A stretch of 7,338 bases of DNA from Clostridia bacterium (GTDB lineage Bacteria > Bacillota_A > Clostridia > Oscillospirales > Acutalibacteraceae). The position numbers were made by a program, and so were the translations under genes. Where the stretch lies: NCBI GenBank assembly GCA_017503305.1, contig JAFVTJ010000080.1, positions 1 to 7,338 of the forward strand. The letters are read 5' to 3'. Every line of letters begins with the position of its first letter. The stretch's first letter is position 1. Below the pieces are notes generated by a model. It did not search any database. It was not told where the DNA came from and worked only from the letters and a program-made list of their open reading frames with translations. Positions 1-5,930 of the stretch are shown here, piece by piece.

Positions 1-223
1 TATCTCTATATAAATCCGCCCATTTAATGCCGTCGTTCCACATTTTAAGCTGTTCTTCGTTTTCGGGTGCGGAGCAAACCCTTGCCCATTTTGAAGAATC
101 GGTCCTTACAAGCTGTGTTTTATAAACCTTTTTAGAAATGGGATAGGTATATATAAACATAAATATTAAGCCGCCAAGCAATAAAACACCAATTGTGATT
201 AGGAATATTGTAAAAGCTGTCAT
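1..223 (-). CDS. Membrane-anchored protein, N-terminal fragment, probable alpha/beta hydrolase
   Basis: The first 74 codons of a minus-strand gene are present; the rest lies beyond the left edge. The start ATG (221-223) is preceded by a good Shine-Dalgarno sequence, GGGAGGC, at 228-234. Residues about 3-26 form one hydrophobic segment (start MTAFTIFLITIGVLLLGG), so the protein is likely an N-terminally anchored membrane protein. This is followed by a basic stretch (SKKVYK) and a soluble region containing TDSSKWARVCSAPEN. From memory, that anchor followed by a K-x-W-x-R-x-C-S-A-P-x-N-E-E-Q block resembles the amino end of clostridial alpha/beta hydrolases, which continue into a hydrolase fold. 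No catalytic residue lies inside the window, so the family call is tentative, whereas the gene itself is well supported. It is transcribed divergently from the fatty acid kinase operon, from its own promoter at about 256-284. Confidence 0.6.
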   Translation of the reverse strand, partial: MTAFTIFLITIGVLLLGGLIFMFIYTYPISKKVYKTQLVRTDSSKWARVCSAPENEEQLKMWNDGIKWADLYRD

Positions 224-255
224 TTAAGCCTCCCAAAAGATAATAAACTTTAATT

Positions 256-284
256 ATTATAACATAAAATTTTTAAAAATTCAC
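256..284 (-). promoter_or_regulatory. Extended -10 promoter for the leftward gene
   Basis: Read on the minus strand there is a perfect TATAAT (256-261) preceded by TGT (262-264), giving an extended -10 element. The -35 position at 17-bp spacing (279-284) reads GTGAAT, a poor match, which is acceptable for an extended -10 promoter. The spacer is made of A and T runs. Transcription would start near 249, leaving a leader of about 26 nt before the ATG at 223 that contains the ribosome binding site. Confidence 0.65.
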
Positions 285-313
285 TATATTTTATTGGAAA
301 ATCTTTAATTTTG

Positions 314-342
314 TTGAAAAAATGTGAATAAAGTGGTATTAT
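314..342 (+). promoter_or_regulatory. Sigma-A-type promoter of the fakB-fakB-fakA-plsX operon
   Basis: The elements are TTGAAA (314-319), a 17-bp spacer, then TATTAT (337-342) with TGG immediately upstream (334-336), so this is an extended -10 promoter with a good -35. The upstream DNA is very AT-rich. The predicted transcription start is about 349. This rules out the upstream in-frame ATG at 346 as the start of the first gene, because it lies at or before the transcription start. The leader to the chosen start at 394 is about 45 nt. I see no other clear promoter within the operon. Confidence 0.7.
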
Positions 343-350
343 AAAATGGA

Positions 351-376
351 TTGTAAAACAAAAGTGTATTTTACAA
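351..376. promoter_or_regulatory. Inverted repeat just downstream of the operon transcription start (candidate operator)
   Basis: TTGTAAAA (351-358) and TTTTACAA (369-376) are perfect 8-bp inverted arms separated by 10 bp, so the arm centres are 18 bp apart. The repeat begins about 2 nt after the predicted transcription start and ends before the ribosome binding site at 383. The arms are mostly A-T pairs and would make a weak RNA hairpin, so a protein operator is more likely than an attenuator. It does not look to me like the FapR or FabT consensus. The regulator is unknown and no candidate gene for one lies in the window. Confidence 0.45.
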
Positions 377-382
377 ATTATT

Positions 383-387
383 GGAGG
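383..387 (+). promoter_or_regulatory. Ribosome binding site that fixes the start of the first fakB
   Basis: GGAGG lies 6 nt before the ATG at 394. The open frame extends upstream to an ATG at 346, but that codon has no Shine-Dalgarno sequence and coincides with the predicted transcription start. The 16 extra residues do not look like DegV-family sequence, whereas MSNFAIIPDTSCDL, beginning at 394, is a typical DegV amino end. Confidence 0.85.
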
Positions 388-393
388 AAAATT

Positions 394-1332
394 ATGTCTA
401 ATTTTGCTATTATACCCGATACTTCGTGTGATTTAATTCGCCCCTTGCGTGAAAGATTTGGGATAGATGATTATATAAGCGGTCTTGTATATTTTCCCGA
501 TGGCAGATGCGAAAAATCGGACCTAGATTGGGAAAGGTACGACCCTAAGGAATTTTACGAATCTATGAAGGACCGCAAGGTGAGCTATAAAACTTCTTGC
601 GCGCCCACAGGTGATATTATCGAAACCTTTGAAAAACACTTAAAGCAAGGCAAGGATATCTTGTGCATTACACTTTCTTCTGCGCTTTCGGGTACATTCC
701 AAACCTGCGAGCTTGTGAAAAATCAGTTAAGCGAAAAATACCCCGACCGTAAGATAATCTGCATAGACTCTATGCGCTATTCAACCGCGCTTTCAATGCT
801 TGTTATTGCGGCGGCAGTTAAAAGAAAAGAAGGCGCTACTTTAGAAGAAACCGCGCAGTATATTGAAGAGAATAAGCATTGTTTACACCAAATGGGCCCA
901 ATGGATGATTTATTCTTCCTTTGTAAAACGGGTAGAATTTCTAACTTTAAGGCGTTTTTCGGCACACTTGTGGGTATTAACCCAATGGCTGACTTCAACC
1001 GTGAGGGCTTGTCCGAGGTTTTGGGTAAGTTTAAGGGTAAAAAATTGGCTTTTGATGCCGTTATAAAATATATGCGCAAAACCATTAAAAACCCAGAAGA
1101 ACAAATTATATTTGTTACCCATTCTAACCGTCCTGCCGCGGCTGAAGCCTTGAAGGAAATGATTATAAAGGAATTCAACCCCAAGGAAGTTATTATAAGC
1201 CACGTTGGTATGTCTTGCGGTGTTTCGGTAGGTCCCGGTCTTTGCGCGGCATTCTATTGGGGCGAAGAAATAAGCGAAGGTAACTTTGCCGAAAAGGCAA
1301 TTATGCAAGAAATTATAGAAAGTCAAAAGTAA
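394..1332 (+). CDS. fakB: DegV/FakB family fatty-acid-binding protein, first copy
   Basis: A 312-residue DegV-family (FakB) protein. Family members bind one long-chain fatty acid and present it to FakA for phosphorylation; they act in the cytosol and exchange acyl-phosphate at the membrane. Visible features are the amino-terminal DTSCDL (residues 9-14), TSCAPTG (67-73) matching the ligand-contacting Thr-Ser segment, SSALSGTFQT (95-104) matching the SS-x-LSGT block that contacts the carboxylate, the strand with DS (125-126), TGRIS (179-183) in the place of GGRIS, and GVSVGPG (276-282). The usual GxHxGPG histidine is Ser278 here, so carboxylate binding may differ. Length is slightly above the usual 280-290 residues. 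It is the first gene of the operon, 14 nt from a homologous second copy. Family assignment is secure; ligand choice cannot be read from the sequence. Confidence 0.9.
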   Translation: MSNFAIIPDTSCDLIRPLRERFGIDDYISGLVYFPDGRCEKSDLDWERYDPKEFYESMKDRKVSYKTSCAPTGDIIETFEKHLKQGKDILCITLSSALSGTFQTCELVKNQLSEKYPDRKIICIDSMRYSTALSMLVIAAAVKRKEGATLEETAQYIEENKHCLHQMGPMDDLFFLCKTGRISNFKAFFGTLVGINPMADFNREGLSEVLGKFKGKKLAFDAVIKYMRKTIKNPEEQIIFVTHSNRPAAAEALKEMIIKEFNPKEVIISHVGMSCGVSVGPGLCAAFYWGEEISEGNFAEKAIMQEIIESQK

Positions 1333-1346
1333 GGATAGGCTAAACT

Positions 1347-2237
1347 ATGAAGAATTTTGTGATTTTTGGTGATTCCACCTGTGATCTTAATAAAGATCTA
1401 AGAGAAAAATATAATATTGATTATATTCCTATGAGCTTTTCAATTGACGATAAGGAATACGTAGCTTCGCTTGATTGGGAGTTCCATTCGGCTAAAGAGC
1501 ATTATGACCTTATGCGAGGGGGCAAGCGCGTTTTTACAGCGCAGGTTACCAAGCAAGGTTATTACGAAAGCTTTAAAGCGGCTTTGCAAAGCGGCAAGGA
1601 CGTGCTTTATATTTCCTGCTCGTCGGCGCTTTCAGCATCAATCAACACCGCAATAATGGTGGCAGACGAATTAAATAAAGAGTTTAGCGACGTTAAGGTT
1701 TACTGTGTTGACTCGCTTATAAGCTCGTTTGGACAGGGCTATCTTTTAATGGAGGCTTCTAAAAAACGCGGCGAAGGACTAAGTGCCGAAGAAACTGCAA
1801 AATATATTGAAAGTATACGCTTAAAGGTTAATCAATGCGGCACGGTTGAAAGTATGGAATACCTTCGCCGTGCAGGTAGAGTAAAGGCATCCAAAGCATT
1901 TTTCGGCAATCTTTTTGGTGTTAAGCCCATCATCATTTCGGATATAAAGGGACAAAATTACGCATATAAAAAGGTTAAAGGCACAGCTAATGCCCGTGTT
2001 GCTATTGCACAGCACCTTGTAGATGCGGCAAACGGTGTTTACGATACGCTTTTAATATCCCATGCCGATTGTGAAAGCGACGCGCTTTTATTGCGTGATG
2101 AAATTTTAAAATTAGCCGATTTTAAGGAAGTTATTTTAGGATACATAGGTCCTATTGTTGGGGCTTCGGTGGGTCCCGGTACTGTTATCGGCTTTGTATT
2201 TGGTAATGAAGTTAGCATTGAGGGGAATGAAAACTAA
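1347..2237 (+). CDS. fakB: DegV/FakB family fatty-acid-binding protein, second copy
   Basis: A 296-residue DegV-family protein, clearly homologous to the preceding gene but well diverged, so this is an old tandem duplication. Motifs are DSTCDL (9-14), TAQVTKQG (64-71) in place of the usual TSQPSP-like ligand loop, SSALSASINTA (92-102) in place of SS-x-LSGTYQSA, VDS (121-123), RRAGRVKASKAFFG (174-187) for the GGRIS region, and GPIVGASVGPG (268-278), where Ser274 replaces the family histidine. The loss of the Gly-Thr after SS-x-LS and the altered ligand loop suggest a different acyl preference from the first copy; many Firmicutes carry several FakB proteins with different chain or saturation preferences. 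The ribosome binding site (AAGGATAGG, 1331-1339) is weak and overlaps the upstream stop. The stop overlaps the fakA start as TAATG, which suggests translational coupling. Confidence 0.9.
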   Translation: MKNFVIFGDSTCDLNKDLREKYNIDYIPMSFSIDDKEYVASLDWEFHSAKEHYDLMRGGKRVFTAQVTKQGYYESFKAALQSGKDVLYISCSSALSASINTAIMVADELNKEFSDVKVYCVDSLISSFGQGYLLMEASKKRGEGLSAEETAKYIESIRLKVNQCGTVESMEYLRRAGRVKASKAFFGNLFGVKPIIISDIKGQNYAYKKVKGTANARVAIAQHLVDAANGVYDTLLISHADCESDALLLRDEILKLADFKEVILGYIGPIVGASVGPGTVIGFVFGNEVSIEGNEN

Positions 2238-3868
2238 TGCAGCAGTTTATTGACGGTATGGTACTTAATGATGTTTTTACCGTGGGCTTGCGTAATTTGA
2301 AAAAGAATATGTCCGCCATAAACGATTTAAACGTTTTCCCCGTGCCTGATGGTGACACAGGTACTAATATGGTGCACACCTTTGGCGGCGGTTTGGGTGC
2401 GGTAGCGGCCGAAGAAAGTGTAAGCGAATATATGAAAAAGCTTTCCTCCGCGGTTTTGCTTAGCGCACGTGGTAATTCGGGTGTAATATTTTCACAGTTT
2501 ATATATGGTTTTGCCCGTGGCGTTGAAAACAAAGAGCAAATAACCTTTGCTGATTTAACAAATGCTTTTTTATGCGCAAAGGAAGATGCCTATAAAGCTA
2601 TAATTGCTCCAACCGAAGGTACAATTTTAACGGTTATTCGTGAGGCGGCGGAATTTTTAGGAAAAAATGCTGATAAATTTGACAATTTCAAGACAGGTAT
2701 AGCCGCCTTGATTGATTGTATGAAGGACACCTTGGCCCGCACACCTGATATGCTTGCCGTTTTAAAGGAAGCAGGTGTAGTAGATAGCGGTGCGGCAGGT
2801 CTTGTATGCTTTTTTGAAGGAATGTACGCTTATTTTTGCGGCGTTGAAATTGAAGAAATTGAAGATTTTGAGGCAACTGCTAAGCCTGTAATTAACACAA
2901 GCTTTGGTGCTGACAGCGTTATGGAATACGGCTACTGCACAGAATTTATCTTACAGCTTATGAATGCCAAAACCGATATTGCCGCCTTTTCAAAGGAAGC
3001 GCTTGTAAAAGAGCTTGAAAAATTGGGCGATTCTATCGTAGCGGTGCAAAATGATTCGATTGTTAAAATACATATTCACACCTTCACACCCGAAAAGGTG
3101 TTAGAGCTTGCCAGAAGCTTTGGCGAGTTTGTAACCTTGAAAATTGAAAACATGTCGGTTCAGCATAGTGAAACCGTAACACAAGCACCCCAAAAGGAAA
3201 AGGTTAAATATGCCGTGGTTGCGGTGGCTTCGGGCGAGGGTATTATTGACTATTTTTATAGCATTGGCGCTACTGCCGTTATAAACGGCGGACAAACCAA
3301 CAACCCTTCGGTTGATGATTTTTTAAAGGCATTTGACGGTTTCGAAGCCGAGCATATTATAGTGTTGCCTAACAACTCCAACATAATTTTAACCGCAAAT
3401 CAGGCGGCCGAAATTTATAAAAATTCGGACGTTCGCGTTTTACCTACAAAATCGGTTGTAGAGGGTTACAGTGCCCTTTCTATGATGAATCTTTGGAGCG
3501 ATACCGTAGAAGAACTCATAGCCGATATGACATCGGGTCTTGAAAGTGTAGTTTCGGCTTACGTTACCACTGCCACCCGTGATGCCTTTATGGACGGTGT
3601 GGAAATTGCAAAGGGCGACTTTTTAGGTATTAAAAATAAAGAAATTTTGGTAAGCTTAAATAATAGATTTGAAGCGGCTACAGCCCTTATTGATAAGGTT
3701 ATGGCTGAGGATGAAAAGGCGGTTATTATTGTCTTCTACGGCCAAAACACCGACGAAGCCGAGGTAGAAGCCTTAAAGGATTACTTGGAAGAGAATTATC
3801 CCCTTGTGGATATCGGATTTATTGAAGGCAAGCAGGATATTTACGATTACATTATTTCTATGGAATAG
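2237..3868 (+). CDS. fakA: Fatty acid kinase catalytic subunit FakA (DAK2/YloV family)
   Basis: A 543-residue protein of full FakA length. It phosphorylates FakB-bound fatty acids with ATP to give acyl-phosphate. The amino-terminal kinase domain of DhaL/DAK2 type (about 1-205) shows NVFPVPDGDTGTNM (32-45) with the Mg-binding aspartates (Asp38, Asp40), SARGNSGVIFSQ (76-87), PTEGT (125-129) and VVDSGAAG (181-188). The middle domain (about 225-312) has EYGYCTEF (230-237), GDSIV (264-268), KIHIHT (277-282) and KIENMSVQH (302-310). Cys234, His279 and His281 match the cysteine and two histidines recalled as zinc ligands in staphylococcal FakA. The carboxy-terminal DegV-like domain (about 323-543) has GGQTNNPS (351-358) and LPNNSN (377-382), the canonical sequence of the FakB-docking half. 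All expected kinase residues seem intact. The start overlaps the previous stop by one base and has GAGGGG at 2220-2225. Genes annotated only as dihydroxyacetone-kinase-like or DAK2 proteins are often this enzyme. Confidence 0.95.
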   Translation: MQQFIDGMVLNDVFTVGLRNLKKNMSAINDLNVFPVPDGDTGTNMVHTFGGGLGAVAAEESVSEYMKKLSSAVLLSARGNSGVIFSQFIYGFARGVENKEQITFADLTNAFLCAKEDAYKAIIAPTEGTILTVIREAAEFLGKNADKFDNFKTGIAALIDCMKDTLARTPDMLAVLKEAGVVDSGAAGLVCFFEGMYAYFCGVEIEEIEDFEATAKPVINTSFGADSVMEYGYCTEFILQLMNAKTDIAAFSKEALVKELEKLGDSIVAVQNDSIVKIHIHTFTPEKVLELARSFGEFVTLKIENMSVQHSETVTQAPQKEKVKYAVVAVASGEGIIDYFYSIGATAVINGGQTNNPSVDDFLKAFDGFEAEHIIVLPNNSNIILTANQAAEIYKNSDVRVLPTKSVVEGYSALSMMNLWSDTVEELIADMTSGLESVVSAYVTTATRDAFMDGVEIAKGDFLGIKNKEILVSLNNRFEAATALIDKVMAEDEKAVIIVFYGQNTDEAEVEALKDYLEENYPLVDIGFIEGKQDIYDYIISME

Positions 3869-3876
3869 GTGGCACA

Positions 3877-4854
3877 ATGCAAAAGATTGTTGTTGATATT
3901 TACGGCGCAGATTCAGGCCCTGCGGTAGTACTTGGCGGTATGGCAAAGGCCATAAAGCAGGAAAAAATTTTCCCGATACTTGTGGGAGATAGCACCCTTA
4001 TAACCGAAAGTATGACTGCGTTTGGCATTGTCGATTCTCAATATGAAATTATACATACCACCGATTATATAACAAATAACGAGCCTGCTACAGTTATTTT
4101 TGGCGGCAGGGATGAAAGTTCAATAGCGCTTGCGTACAAAAGACTCAAAGAAGATGACGAGTGTGTTGCGCTTTTATCGGCGGGGCCTACGGGGGCGTTG
4201 TTAGTGGGTTCAATTTGTCGTTTAGGTCTTTTGCCCACTTTAAAAACCCCATTGCTTTGCAGTGCGTTGCCTTGCGCTGATGAAAATTTAGTAACCCTTT
4301 TGGATTGCGGCGCGGTTATTGATTGCACCGCAAATGATTTGGTGCGCTTTGCAAAAATGGGTAGCGTTTTTTCAAAATGCTACTGTGGTATAGAAAATCC
4401 GCGAGTAGGGCTTATGTCGGTAGGGCGCGAAGACGCTAAAGGCAGTCGCCTTACTATAGAAGCATTTTCAAAGCTTCGGGAGCTTGATATAAACTTTATA
4501 GGAAATATTGAGGGTAGTGATATGGTTTCAGGCTATGCCGACGTAGTTGTAGCGGATGGTTTTTTAGGCAACGTTTTGCTTAAAAACACCGAAGCGGCCG
4601 GCAAAAAGGCTATAGAAATTATTAAATCCTTGGGTGTTTTAAGCGCAGATACTATGGATATAATTAAAGCCGCGTTATTATCAAAGTTTGACTTTAATTC
4701 GCGCGGTGCGGCAACGTTTTTGGGCACTAAAAAGCCGGTAGTAAAAATGCACGGCTGCGCTAATGAGGATACGGTTGTAGCCTCGATAGAACAAATTTTG
4801 CGCCTTAGCAAGAACGATTTTTCAACCGAGCTTGAAAAGGCTTTATTGGCATAA
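3877..4854 (+). CDS. plsX: Divergent PlsX-like acyl-ACP:phosphate acyltransferase
   Basis: A 325-residue PlsX-family protein, close to the usual 330-345. PlsX is a peripheral membrane enzyme that interconverts acyl-ACP and acyl-phosphate, linking fatty acid synthesis or scavenging to PlsY. Family blocks appear in order: VDIYGADSGP (6-15) for VDAMGGD-x-x-P, ILVGD (34-38), SSI (81-83), SAGPTGALL (101-109) for SAGNTGAL, LLDCGAVIDC (141-150) for LDVGANVDC, MGS (161-163), NPRVGLMSVGREDAKG (174-189) for NPRVGLLNIGEE-x-x-KG, FIGNIEGSD (207-215), VVADGFLGNVLLK (224-236) and FLG...MHG (281-293). The order and the FIGNIEG and DGFLGN blocks make the fold secure, but several otherwise near-invariant positions are changed (DAMGGD to DIYGAD, GNTGA to GPTGA, GEE to GRE). 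It may therefore be a second, specialised PlsX devoted to the Fak pathway. It starts 8 nt after fakA; the short-spaced AGGTGG (3867-3872) overlaps the fakA stop. It is last in the operon. Confidence 0.85.
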   Translation: MQKIVVDIYGADSGPAVVLGGMAKAIKQEKIFPILVGDSTLITESMTAFGIVDSQYEIIHTTDYITNNEPATVIFGGRDESSIALAYKRLKEDDECVALLSAGPTGALLVGSICRLGLLPTLKTPLLCSALPCADENLVTLLDCGAVIDCTANDLVRFAKMGSVFSKCYCGIENPRVGLMSVGREDAKGSRLTIEAFSKLRELDINFIGNIEGSDMVSGYADVVVADGFLGNVLLKNTEAAGKKAIEIIKSLGVLSADTMDIIKAALLSKFDFNSRGAATFLGTKKPVVKMHGCANEDTVVASIEQILRLSKNDFSTELEKALLA

Positions 4855-4858
4855 AAAA

Positions 4859-4889
4859 ACAAAGACAAACAGGTTATGTTTGTCTTTGT
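4859..4889. terminator. Bidirectional terminator between convergent operons
   Basis: A 12-bp perfect stem pairs 4859-4870 with 4878-4889 (ACAAAGACAAAC with GTTTGTCTTTGT) around a 7-nt loop. It starts 4 nt after the plsX stop and ends 6 nt before the end of the convergent glycosyltransferase gene. Read on the minus strand the stem is followed by a run of seven Ts (complement of 4853-4859, which overlaps the base of the stem and the plsX stop), a classic intrinsic terminator. Read on the plus strand the tail is CTCTTTTATT, more weakly U-rich, so termination is probably stronger for the leftward transcript. Confidence 0.85.
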
Positions 4890-4895
4890 ACTCTT

Positions 4896-5918
4896 TTATT
4901 CCTTTGTAAGGGATGCTATAAATATTAATTGGTGCATAAAATACCGTAACGGCATACATGAAAAGTATACCAGGTTGAAAATAAGCGCAAGTGAAAGGTT
5001 TTGGAAAATAAGACTTAAAAGCAAACACAAAATTGTGTATACAAAATAGCTTATTACGGTATAGGCAATTGTTGTAAAATATTCACGGTTGGAAATATGC
5101 TTTAAAAATACGTATCTGTTAAGCAGTATACCAACAAGCAAGGAAATAGCACCAACCGACGGCACAATGAAGGATATGTAACGGTTTGCGAAGAAGAAGG
5201 ATGATAAAATAATCAAAACTTCGGCTAAAAGAAAAGCAAACAAGGTTCCGCGTGCTAGTGAAAACAGGCTTTTATAAATTTTAACCGTGTCGCCAATGGG
5301 GTTAAAGTGGGATGAAGCGTTGTTTTCTATGTAAATGGCGTCGATAGTAAGGGTAGAAATTTTAAGACCCATCTTTGCGGCGTAGTAAAGCACGTTCATT
5401 TCGTAATCGTAGTTGTTTTTCTCAACCTTTATAAGCCAATCAAGGTTACTGCGTGCAAAACCGCGAAGACCCGACTGATTGTCCGAAAGATAGCGGTTGG
5501 TAAGCAGGGTGTAAACAATTTTTGAAAGGTCGTTACCAACGCGCGAACGAAGGGGAATTTTACCTTTTCGTTGCCTCACGGTAAGCACAAAATTGTTATC
5601 CTTGTGAAGCATATCACGAACACGGCAAACGTCTTCGGGGCGGTGTTGACCGTCGGCATCGCAGGTAATAAAGTTTTGGCATTCGGGTAAAGATTCCTTA
5701 ATATATTGCATACCCGCCTTAAGCGCCGCACCCTTGCCACAGTTTTTGGGCAGGGTTACAATGTGGGTTTTGTCCTCAATAGCGGCAAAAATACCGTTAT
5801 AATTTTCGCCGCTGCCATCATCAACAACCACTATTGTAAAATCGCTTTGCTGAAGCTTTTCAACAAGCTTTATAAGTTGTTCATCCGGCTCGTAAGCGGG
5901 AATTATTATGACGTCCAT
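4896..5918 (-). CDS. GT2 family glycosyltransferase with carboxy-terminal GtrA-like membrane domain
   Basis: A 340-residue two-domain protein. Residues 1 to about 215 are a GT-A glycosyltransferase 2 domain of the polyprenyl-phosphate hexose synthase type (DPM1/GtrB-like): IIPAYEPD (5-12), VVVDDGSG (30-37), GKGAALKAG (61-69), the metal-binding CDADGQHRPED (86-96, DxD at 87-89), NQSGLRGF (147-154), YDYEMNVL (170-177) and SSHFNP (202-207). Residues about 222-335 hold four predicted membrane helices (about 223-243, 247-268, 280-303, 306-328) with the GtrA-type LLNRYVFLK (265-273). The likely reaction is transfer of a sugar from a nucleotide sugar to undecaprenyl phosphate at the inner membrane face, for cell-wall polymer, teichoic acid or glycolipid decoration; the sugar is unknown. 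GT2 and GtrA parts are often separate genes, but fused forms occur. It lies 12 nt after the hydrolase gene, and its AGGAG (5926-5930, 7-nt spacer) lies just past that gene's stop, so the two are probably co-transcribed. Confidence 0.93.
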   Translation of the reverse strand: MDVIIIPAYEPDEQLIKLVEKLQQSDFTIVVVDDGSGENYNGIFAAIEDKTHIVTLPKNCGKGAALKAGMQYIKESLPECQNFITCDADGQHRPEDVCRVRDMLHKDNNFVLTVRQRKGKIPLRSRVGNDLSKIVYTLLTNRYLSDNQSGLRGFARSNLDWLIKVEKNNYDYEMNVLYYAAKMGLKISTLTIDAIYIENNASSHFNPIGDTVKIYKSLFSLARGTLFAFLLAEVLIILSSFFFANRYISFIVPSVGAISLLVGILLNRYVFLKHISNREYFTTIAYTVISYFVYTILCLLLSLIFQNLSLALIFNLVYFSCMPLRYFMHQLIFIASLTKE

Positions 5919-5930
5919 TATTAAACTCCT

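Noticed and set aside
266..283. A/T runs resembling a palindrome in the leftward promoter spacer
   Set aside because: It is made only of A and T homopolymer runs, which form palindromes by chance; it more likely just reflects AT-rich promoter DNA.
777..1326. Two long minus-strand open frames (777-1184 and 910-1326) opposite the first fakB
   Set aside because: They lie wholly antisense to a strongly supported DegV-family gene, have no family resemblance and no evident ribosome binding site, and are explained by its codon composition.
2212..2532. Minus-strand open frame of 106 codons over the start of fakA
   Set aside because: It is antisense to the invariant kinase motif region of fakA and shows no protein-like domain; it is a shadow of the real gene.
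4533..4868. Minus-strand open frame of 111 codons over the end of plsX and the terminator
   Set aside because: It would have to start within the terminator stem region and runs antisense to the conserved PlsX carboxy half.
5706..5924. Plus-strand open frame of 72 codons opposite the glycosyltransferase amino end
   Set aside because: It is antisense to conserved GT2 motifs with no recognisable product, so it is a shadow frame.
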